Part shown: one piece after another, positions 56,571-64,000 of the stretch | Position numbering within the stretch: position 1 is the stretch's first letter | Layout: each line of letters opens with the position of its first letter | DNA from: Gnomoniopsis sp. IMI 355080 | Taxonomy: Eukaryota > Ascomycota > Sordariomycetes > Diaporthales > Gnomoniaceae | DNA length: 64,000 nucleotides | Direction: 5' to 3' | Assembly (NCBI GenBank): GCA_027946555.1 | Contig: JAPEVC010000007.1 | Span: 272,505 to 336,504, forward strand | Made by a program: the position numbers and the translations under genes | Notes under the pieces: model-generated | Database searches by the model: none | What the model was told of the DNA's origin: nothing | What the model saw: the letters and a program-made list of their open reading frames with translations, nothing else

Positions 56571-56835
56571 GCGTCACCGAGGCTTGTCTTGATTCTGAAG
56601 TCGTCCATCACATCATCGTCGGCTGCCCATCTTGGCCAGTGTCCTCGTCTCGTACAACTACCGCTCGTCTCGGGGGCTGCTCGTACGCCCTCCGACCCCT
56701 GCCACGACAACACATCTTCCTCACCTGACCTTCGAGACATGAGCTAAACCCATCCGCCTGACCAAATAGCCGCCTCTCACCGTCTCTTCCCTCCCCATTG
56801 CTCCCACGAACCCTTGCCCTACTCCTACCGGCGAA

Positions 56836-58485
56836 ATGGGAAACCAACCGTCGACCACCAAGGAAGGTGGGGGTCACCAGGGCCGAGACTCATCATCTCC
56901 CAGAGAACAGCCATCGTCAGGCTCAGCTTCGGCCTCCCACTCGCGCAGTACCAGCACACGAGCACCCATCTCCGTGCGAAATCACCGCGCTGCTGCCCCA
57001 GCCCAGGCCTCGCTAGCACAAGCCCATGGCTCCACCGACATCAAGAACTCCCAAGCTCTCCCCATCACCTCCCTAGCAGCCTCGCCCGTCGGCTCCACCA
57101 AGTCTGCCTCCGGTGGCGTCGCTGCCCCGAGACCTTTAGAACCCAGGCAGTCCGTACCTGTTCCTGTGCGGACTGAGTCCGACAACGCCGTCGCCGAGGC
57201 CGCACCAAGCAAACCTGTCGACGTCCCCAACCAGAACGCACTCAACGCTGCCGCCGGCGCAGCAGCTGTCGAGCCGCCCGTGGGACAGACCCCGCCACTA
57301 TCACCCTTCGACTCGAGCGAGGCTGGCCTGGCCAGCCACGGCAGCCTGTCCAACATGTCCTTCATCTCGCGCCCACCCCGGCTGCCACTGCCCATCGAGG
57401 AGGAGGTACACACTCCAGGGTCGCCCATCATTGCGCCAGCAGACATTGGCGAGCCCTTGGATGCGGCCGACTTGGATGGCGAAACACTACCGAGAAAGAC
57501 GTCAAATTTGAGCAACACAACTATAGACGAGGATGACGCTGAGGAACTGCGCGTGGACAAGACCAGACCAACGGTTCCTACAAGACTAGAGTGGCTTCGA
57601 GGAGGAGAGAGGGTCTACGTGACGGGTACCATATTCCAATGGAATCGCAAGCAAAGGCTACATCCGGTGTAAGTTCTTTTATCCTACGTGTTCGGTAGGG
57701 CAATTTGCGCGATGTTTTCGCAAAATGGGTTGTGCGGAGACCCTCTACGTCCCATATGTTCACCAAAATTTCACATCGTCAACACGTTGCTGATCAGATT
57801 GACACAGGGAGGGACGACCAGGCGTCTTTGCCACAACAATCCAGATCCTTCCCGGTACACATCACATTCGCTTCTTGGTGGACAACGATATGCAAACCTC
57901 GCCCGACTTGCCCACTACCGTGGATTTTGGCAACAACCTAGTCAACTACATCGAGGTCAGCTCGGACGATGTGCCGACTCCGGGAGACGTGACGGTCACA
58001 CCAACACCGCAGGCGACGCCATCTGAGGAGAAGGAACAACAGGTTCAGGGAGCAGACGAGGCGGAGCAGCAACAGCGCAGCCACAAGCAGTTGCCACCCC
58101 CCGAGGCATTCACACGGACTTACCCACAGTACCTTGCCGACTATGAGGCCGACGACACACCTGAAGGCCAAGCGGCGGCCCAGATGGCCGTATTAGCAAT
58201 AGAAAAGCTTGACACGCCACCCAGTTTGCCAGGTTTCCTGGCGAAGCCAATTTTGAATGCTGCTACGTTGATGAAGGATGATAACAGCGTCCTGAACATG
58301 CCAAATCATACCACTTTGAACCATTTGGCGACGAGCAGTATCAAGAATGGCACATTGGCCGTGTCAGCTACCACGAGGTACAGGGACAAGGTAAGGCGCT
58401 CCCTAGAAGCTTTCCGTTGAGTACAGCACTGAATTATTCGGAATAGTACGTCACGACGATCATGTACAAGCCAGTTCCCGGCTAG
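56836..58485 (+). CDS. AMPK/SNF1 complex beta subunit (Sip2/Gal83/Amk2 type)
   Basis: Exons 56836-57668, 57808-58390 and 58447-58485, 484 aa. The protein begins MGNQPSTTK, a good N-myristoylation context (G2), as in known beta subunits. Residues 5-245 are disordered. The carbohydrate-binding module (CBM48) is at about 255-325: RLEWLRGGERVYVTGTIFQW, joined across intron 1 to HPVEGRPGVFATTIQ and HHIRFLVDND. The C-terminal ASC domain (about 395-484) includes DDNSVLNMPNHTTLNHLATS and TTRYRDKYVTTIMYKPV; its last 12 residues come from exon 3. The beta subunit holds the kinase alpha and gamma subunits together and guides localisation in glucose limitation. Assignment is secure. It converges on KAE1 with 345 bp between stop codons. 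Confidence 0.95.
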
Positions 58486-58830
58486 TGTTGATCTCATCAT
58501 TGTGTATTTGCTTCGAAATGCGCATTGGTTTACTTGGGTGGAGTTGGGGCGGTCCGGCAGGCAGCCAGTTCTGGCTGGAATCCCTTTTTCTCTGGGTCAT
58601 GGAGGGAGAAATGATACGGCGACTTTCACAGGGGAGGGAGGAAAATACAACCGGGACATGTCCATCTTAGGCGTTGTGTAGGTTTGGAGGGATATCCAGG
58701 GACCAGCAATGAATCTTGATGAAATTGACGTGAGCCCCCTACCACATAAAGAGAGGACTAGACACTGCAGGAGTGCCTGTTGAAAATCATCCATCTTCAG
58801 GGAGTATGGCTCCTGAAAAATCAAGCATTT
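58486..58830. other. convergent intergenic stretch
   Basis: 3' flanks of the AMPK beta gene (plus) and KAE1 (minus). No further feature is seen. Confidence 0.45.
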
Positions 58831-60012
58831 TCAGTCTCTCCACTTCACATGAACCTCGTCCGTCCTGAAGCGCTGTGTAACGGTGCTATCCTCCAGTGGT
58901 GTCCTGAATCCACTCTCGTACGCCAGCAGCCCAGCGTGCGCTATCATGATGCCGTTGTCGATGCAGAACCTCTCGTCCGTTGCATACACACTGCCGCCTC
59001 GATCTCTTGCCATGGCCCCCATCATCTCTTGTAGCCGTACATTGCTACCCACGCCTCCGACAATGAGCACCTGATCACTCCCCACATGGGCCATGGCCCT
59101 CTCGGTAATCTCCACGAGCATGGCATACACCGTCTCCTGAAGGCTGAAGCACAAATCCTCCTTTGTGATCTCAACCTCATCCTCGCTCCCATCCGCGGTC
59201 TTTACTCTCTTTCCCGCCTTCATCTGAGCCGCCAAGTCATCCACGCGCGCCAGAATCCCACTGAAGCTGCAATCCATTCCCTTGACCGCATACGGCAAGT
59301 CATGCAACACCTTGCCACTCGCCTTCTTGGCAAGCTGCTCAATGTTATACCCGGGCGCCGGTTCGTTAGGGATCATGATGGTCCTCGCGAACCGATCCAA
59401 GCAGTTCCCCACGGCAATATCCAACGCCTCGCCAAAGATGCGGTACCGCTGCTCCGCATACGCAATGACCTGCGTGTTGCCACCGGAAACGTACAGGACG
59501 ACGGGGTTGTGGGCGCCTGTGATAGACCGGCCCATCTCAATGTGGCCGACGCAGTGGTTGACGCCGACCAGCCGGTCGGGCTTATCCCACAGCAGCGCGA
59601 GGGTACGCGCGGCGATGGCGACAGACGTGAGGGGCCCGCCCATGCCCGGTCCACGGGTGTAGGCGATGCAGTCGATTTCCTCGCGGGGGGAGCGCACGCC
59701 GGCGGTGCGCAAGGCGTCGAGGGCGACGGCACAAAAGTGCGAGCGATGGTGCAGGGCCGTGTCTTTGGGTAAGAAGCCTGTGCCCGGCGGGGAGTTGTAG
59801 GTGTGGCGGATATTGGAAAGGACGCGGGCGTTGTCTTGTTGGGACTTGTCCTTTGGTGCGGTGGGCGTGGCGGTGGTGGAGGGCAATGGGAAGGAGGCGT
59901 CTGGGACGGGGTGGGAGATGATGCCAATGCCGAGCTTGTTTGCGGAGCCTTCGCAGCCGAGGGCGAGGAGGCGGCGTTTCTTTGGAGGGTTGTCCTCTGG
60001 TGAGGATGACAT
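58831..60012 (-). CDS. kae1: KAE1, tRNA N6-adenosine threonylcarbamoyltransferase (KEOPS)
   Basis: A single exon of 393 aa with ATG at 60012. It carries the ASKHA-type fold signatures of Kae1/OSGEP: LALGCEGSANKLGIG at the N-terminus, TRGPGMGGPLT, the metal-binding VNHCVGHIEMGR (H153 and H157), YVSGGNTQV (about 174-182), and the third metal/nucleotide site CIDNGIMIAHAG (D352). It transfers threonylcarbamoyl to A37 of ANN-decoding tRNAs within the KEOPS complex (with Bud32, Cgi121, Pcc1). A low-complexity insertion of about 25 residues (P/T/A-rich, about 35-58) follows the first strand; fungal orthologues usually have a shorter loop. All catalytic motifs are intact. Confidence 0.95.
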   Translation of the reverse strand: MSSSPEDNPPKKRRLLALGCEGSANKLGIGIISHPVPDASFPLPSTTATPTAPKDKSQQDNARVLSNIRHTYNSPPGTGFLPKDTALHHRSHFCAVALDALRTAGVRSPREEIDCIAYTRGPGMGGPLTSVAIAARTLALLWDKPDRLVGVNHCVGHIEMGRSITGAHNPVVLYVSGGNTQVIAYAEQRYRIFGEALDIAVGNCLDRFARTIMIPNEPAPGYNIEQLAKKASGKVLHDLPYAVKGMDCSFSGILARVDDLAAQMKAGKRVKTADGSEDEVEITKEDLCFSLQETVYAMLVEITERAMAHVGSDQVLIVGGVGSNVRLQEMMGAMARDRGGSVYATDERFCIDNGIMIAHAGLLAYESGFRTPLEDSTVTQRFRTDEVHVKWRD

Positions 60013-61559
60013 CTTGTATGTGGTTCTGGGGGGTTCTATCTTTTCTCCTCTGGTGGCTTTGTATGTGTTTAGAAGGAGGACGGCTTCCTTCTGAAGGCCG
60101 AGGTGGAAGCCAATGGGACCAAGATTGAAGAGAGATTAATGAGTCAAGTAATCCCCATGCGGATCTTCCTTTTAAGGTAGAATGGATGACTAAAGATGAT
60201 GACTTTTTATTGAGGAGAATATATGAGTTATGAGTGAGGTGTTGCTGAAAGCTGGAGGAGTCACTTGAAGATGGTGGAGCAGGGATTGATTTATCGATAG
60301 AGGCATAGTGTTACTATGTAGTTGCATCGCATGTATGTCATTGGTGTCCAGCAGTCTTGATCTTGAGAGCAATTGCAAAATCTAACTATTTAGCCTCATA
60401 CTTTATTTACCGCAATACAAAAAGAAAGAATAATATCTTGCTTCATCCTACAGGACCTCCAAGAGGAACTTTCACCAGCAAATAGACCCGCATTTGAACC
60501 CGAACAAGTCTTCCTTTTGGACCCTGAACATGTTAGGTACCTAAACGCATAATATTCCAGCTTATATAAGCCAACCAGCCAGCCATGCCTGCCCGCCTGC
60601 CCAGTGCTGTAGCCTTATTTTTTCGGCCGGCCAAGGTCCCACAAGGCCCGTCATGTCCCTAATTCCCCCCCTTGTCCTAGTCGGCAGCCCGGCCGTCTTT
60701 CAACCAAAGCACAATTCCTTTTCTTCGTCAATATCCACTTTCCCTCCTGGACATTTCAAACCCTCCCTCTCTCCTGACAATGATGTATTGCACAGCTCTC
60801 TCTTCTGGCAGCTTCTTGCTCACAGGGTTACTACTCTCCTCTTGGAGAGCATGCTGCAATCTGGTCAGCATAGACTGAGCACTGAGCTTGCACTCCATTC
60901 TCAAGAAAGCGGAGATGGCGTCTCGGCCCTCGACGATACGACGATGCTTGTATGCGCCTGTGCCTAATGCTGTCTTCGCAACAACAACAGCAACAGTCTC
61001 CTCCAGCCCAGGACTACTATGGTTATATTACAGGCATTCTCGTCCATGTGGACCATGAAGTAATTTCGTTAGGAGATGGGAACTGAGCGACAGCACAGCT
61101 GTAGTCGCTACCAAGGCTCCCCAAGGTAAGCGCTCGCCATCACCTCAGACAAATAGCATGCAATAGCTGACCGCCTCCCAAGTTGTCTTTGGGCACTTCC
61201 TCGCGCCAATCACCCTACCGAGACGGCACTCAATACGAATCAGGATCATGGTCAAAGCGAACAGTATTACAGGGGGACATTGACACCAAAGAGTGGTGTT
61301 GCTTGTCATTTGCTTAGCATATAGGAGGTAAATCCTCCTTCATCCCCTGTGCTCAGCCTTCTGAGACTGCCAGCCTCCACCCACAGCTATCTTACTTATA
61401 TTTATCTTGTACAGTGTATTTACAGTCCACCAACGTCCGCCCATACCATCCGAAAGCCAACGCCAACGCCAACGCTTGTCCATCTGCAAAAAGTCATACA
61501 AAGTCTGCGAAATCAGACTTGAAGCGATGGAGGATTGAAAGGCAAAGCCTGGAGGGGCA
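60013..61559. other. intergenic stretch between KAE1 and EPL1
   Basis: Contains a 12-bp palindrome TTAGGTACCTAA near 60533-60544 and a CAACGC repeat at about 61462-61477. An open frame of 104 codons at 60653-60967 starts with ATG but shows no motif or codon pattern, so I do not call it a gene. Confidence 0.45.
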
Positions 61560-63485
61560 TCAGCTCTCTGCTTTTTGAGCAGAAGCCCCTTGCCTCGCTG
61601 ATGCCGCTGCTGCTGCGGCCTGCATCGCGGCTTGCTGAGCAGCGGCAGGATCCATCTGCGCCGCCTGAATCAGTGCTGGTGGTACTGGTCTTTGCGGGCG
61701 CCTAGCATCTCCGAAGCCCAACGGGATCGTCGCACGGAATCTGATGCAACGTGTGTCGTATGGATCGACCTCATAGACAGGTTGCTCGCCTTCACTGTCG
61801 TCTTGGTCATACTTCCACCGGTCGGACTCCTGGCTTTGCTTCCACGGGTCAATATCTTGAGGATCCCTGGGTGGGGAGTGTGGCACAGTTCGTCTATCAA
61901 TCCACAATCGATTCAACCGACCAATGCGACGACGGAAAGCGATCTTGGGAGGGTCATTCTCGTCCACCAGTGCACCCCTGAAGTGGAACACAGCGGGTGG
62001 GTCAGGGTCATCAAGATCCATTGGCTCTGGCTCCTCCAATGACTCCTGGGATGCGCTACTAGCCGGCGGCGTCAAGAGATATTGCGCCTGAGCAGCCCGG
62101 AATGGTTTGCGAGTTGGACTTCGAACCGGCGGAAGGGGGCTTTTGGTGAGATCAACATGGTGGCGATTCCACTTGTGGTGATTCTCAATCTTGGTGAGGA
62201 TATCTCTCCTGAGTTCGTCCTCGTGCTTCTGCTTCTGAGCCTCTAGCTGCACAAGGTCTACTTCAACAGCCTGGGCACTGGGATTTCGTGGTGGCCCGAG
62301 ACGCACGGCGTTGGCAGCTGCTCTCTGTGCAGAAGAGCTCTCCTGGGATCTCTTCTTTACAGGTGGTTCCTCCTGTGCATTATTGTCAGTACGCTGACAT
62401 GGCTGGAAGGGTATTGGTGATGAACGCTTACCTTTTGGTTCCACAAGTCGGTGTCATTGGTCTTAATGCCCAACCGAACCTTCATATCTCTCAGACTTGC
62501 CCTGGTCTCGAAAACCTCCTTTTCCACTTGGAGCATGTCCTTCTTCAGAAGTTCTCTCTCACACGACTCGATAATGAGACTGCGGCCCGTCTCCAGCTCC
62601 CTCCGGAGTCGCTTGAGCTTGTCTGCGCTCTGAACATCGCGAGCTCGGGTCTTACGGGTCTGCCTTATCTCGCGACGTCTGAAACAGATGTACGGGTCCA
62701 GATCATCGGTATCTTGATGTGTCTCGAATTTCACCATCGGGTGCAAGGGACCATCGCAAGCCTCTCTTCGTGATCTCCAGTACTCGTAAAGCTCCTTTTC
62801 GAGGTTGTTGGTGTGGGGCATCGCAACCCCAAGGCGTGCCAGACCGGAAACCATGTCGCTATATGGCGCGATGGTCTTATCCACGGCAGCATAAGGGGTC
62901 GAAAGCGAGGCCGTCTCCTCGAACACATCCATGATGCGCTCAAAGTCATCCTCAGAAAGTTGCTGTGAGGGTGGATACTTTGCATTATACGCTTTGAGGA
63001 AGGCCTCGTCTTCCTCAGTCATGTCATAAGGGCAACCAATAGAGTCCTCGACGGTAGACGAGAACCGTATGTAATTGGCGGGCTTCTTCCACCCCGAGGC
63101 ATAGAGCTCGTCATAGTTAAGATCGCTAGCCTGAGGTGGTGGTACGGGGATATTATGTTCTGAAGCGAGAGAGTTTTGCAGATGGACTTCCTGTGAATTA
63201 TGTGGTTAGTAAGAAGGCATGTCATGGAGAAGGCTGCAAGGCTGTGCAAGGCTGCCGAAAGGCTGCAACGATTGACAGCCTTGGGTAGTGAGGCTGGGAA
63301 TGGGGGTCACGTGAATTACACGTGACTCAGGTACGTACTTTTTCCTCGGCGGCGTCGACGCCTGTGGCAACTGAGAGCTCCTGCGTGAGGGCGGCATACT
63401 CGGATGCATCGATTTCATCTTCGGTGAGGACATCAAGAGGAGCCTTTGGATTGAGTTTCTTGACGCGGACCTTTCGAGTGGCCAT
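61560..63485 (-). CDS. epl1: EPL1, enhancer-of-polycomb-like subunit of NuA4
   Basis: Exons 63485-63339, 63190-62432 and 62372-61560, introns of 148 and 59 nt, 572 aa. The start MATRKVRVKKLNPKAPLDVL is the conserved N-terminus of Epl1. Exon 2 carries the EPcA region: PPPQASDLNYDELYASGW, ANYIRFSSTVEDSIGCPYD, then MTEEDEAFLKAYNAK, and the PLHPMVKFETHQDTDDLDPY block. A charged coiled-coil part follows (LKRLRRELETGRSLIIES). Exon 3 is Pro/Gln/Ala-rich with an alanine tract near the end. Epl1 assembles Esa1, Yng2 and Eaf6 into the piccolo NuA4 histone acetyltransferase module. All joins keep phase and family identity is secure. Confidence 0.95.
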
Positions 63486-64000
63486 GGTCGATGGAAAATG
63501 ATGACACGTTGATTGCTCTGCAGTGTGGAGTGCACCCGAGAGCCAGTGCAAACTGGGCTCGGTTGCGGGCGGGGCGGGGGTTTGGCGGCCTGGCCTGCGC
63601 TGCCTGACTGACCTGACCTCCCCAAAAGAAGGGGTGGGCAAAAACGACGATTGCAGGCTCGAAAACTAGCAAACGGCGGCGGAAATCCGCACCGAAAAGT
63701 CGACTATGTCATGGAACGGACCATGCGACAACGACTCCTCGACTTTTTGGGATGAGTTTCGCGTGTTGTGGTGTTGTTCTCGATGATTTCAAATTTTGCT
63801 GGGCTGTTGGTCTCTCTGCTTGTTGCGCTGCGGAGTGGGCGGGATTTGTTTTGGGCTGGGTGATGGTCGGGTCGTGCAGTACTCCCTGTGCGCGCCGCTC
63901 AGTCAGAGTTTTTCTTGCGGTTGCAGCCTGTGTTAGCCCAGCCCATCATTAGCTTGGAACCTGGAAATGCTGGCAAAAGGTGGGTGGATGAGTGAGGTGT
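63486..64000. other. upstream region of EPL1, end of window
   Basis: No gene is supported. It presumably holds the EPL1 promoter and perhaps the flank of a gene beyond the window. Confidence 0.4.

Larger units (their letters stand above)
55742..56835. other. bidirectional promoter region between the membrane protein and AMPK beta
   Basis: No gene is supported. It holds GGTACCTA/CCTAGG words at about 55914-55927 and 56086-56094, three tandem 10-bp units at 56146-56175, and a GGCAGC microsatellite at about 56546-56570. The stretch before 56836 is C-rich as in a 5' UTR. Confidence 0.5.

Noticed and set aside
59086..59772. 228-codon plus-strand open frame
   Set aside because: Antisense shadow of KAE1, whose motifs prove the minus strand.
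60653..60967. 104-codon open frame with ATG between KAE1 and EPL1
   Set aside because: No motif, no homology that I recognise, and composition like surrounding noncoding DNA.
1..64000. CRISPR arrays, bacterial operons, rRNA genes
   Set aside because: No regularly spaced repeats, no ribosome-binding-site pattern and no rRNA-like sequence; the genes are spliced and eukaryotic.

Overview
The window is eukaryotic nuclear DNA from a filamentous ascomycete (Pezizomycotina). Dothideomycetes is my best guess, but that rests on general impression and not on a search. The evidence is short spliceosomal introns (about 52-148 nt, GT..AG and two GC..AG), fungal housekeeping genes on both strands with no operon logic, and fungus-specific proteins. 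Most gene models here join exons across introns, with phase and the expected protein motif checked at each junction.

Layout. 1-2.9 kb: no gene, then the promoter of a Myb-type regulator (2.92-4.10 kb). 4.1-14.5 kb: a gene desert of about 10 kb with balanced base composition and A/T tracts. 14.5-23.2 kb: three minus-strand genes: an uncharacterised coiled-coil protein (possibly with an extra 5' exon up to 17.2 kb), an NCBP3-like cap-binding protein with repeated KELFP motifs, and an uncharacterised Cys-rich/coiled-coil protein. 23.2-27.6 kb: a second gene-poor stretch. 27.6-39.2 kb: a small helical serine-rich protein, a ten-exon amino-acid permease, SRP72, a Cys-phosphatase-like protein, a decayed tRNA-Pro-like sequence and an F-box protein. 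39.9-44.3 kb: accessory-looking genes: an uncharacterised protein, a small Cys-rich membrane/GPI-type protein and a Kex2-type secreted preproprotein. 45.2-64 kb: a dense housekeeping block: P5B ATPase (Ypk9/ATP13A2 type), CFA-synthase-like methyltransferase, BUR1/CDK9 kinase, a small membrane protein, AMPK beta subunit, KAE1 and EPL1.

Working together. There is no biosynthetic cluster or defence island. Several genes serve transcription and RNA biology (BUR1, EPL1 of NuA4, the NCBP3-like protein, Myb), translation and targeting (KAE1 for tRNA t6A, SRP72), and nutrient or energy physiology (permease with GATA sites upstream, AMPK beta, P5B ATPase). This looks like ordinary fungal gene neighbourhood and not a functional unit. 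The best leads for something undescribed are the secreted preproprotein at 43.2-44.3 kb, the CX5R phosphatase-like protein at 34.8-36.3 kb, the KELFP repeat array, and the reading frame that continues past the BUR1 stop codon.
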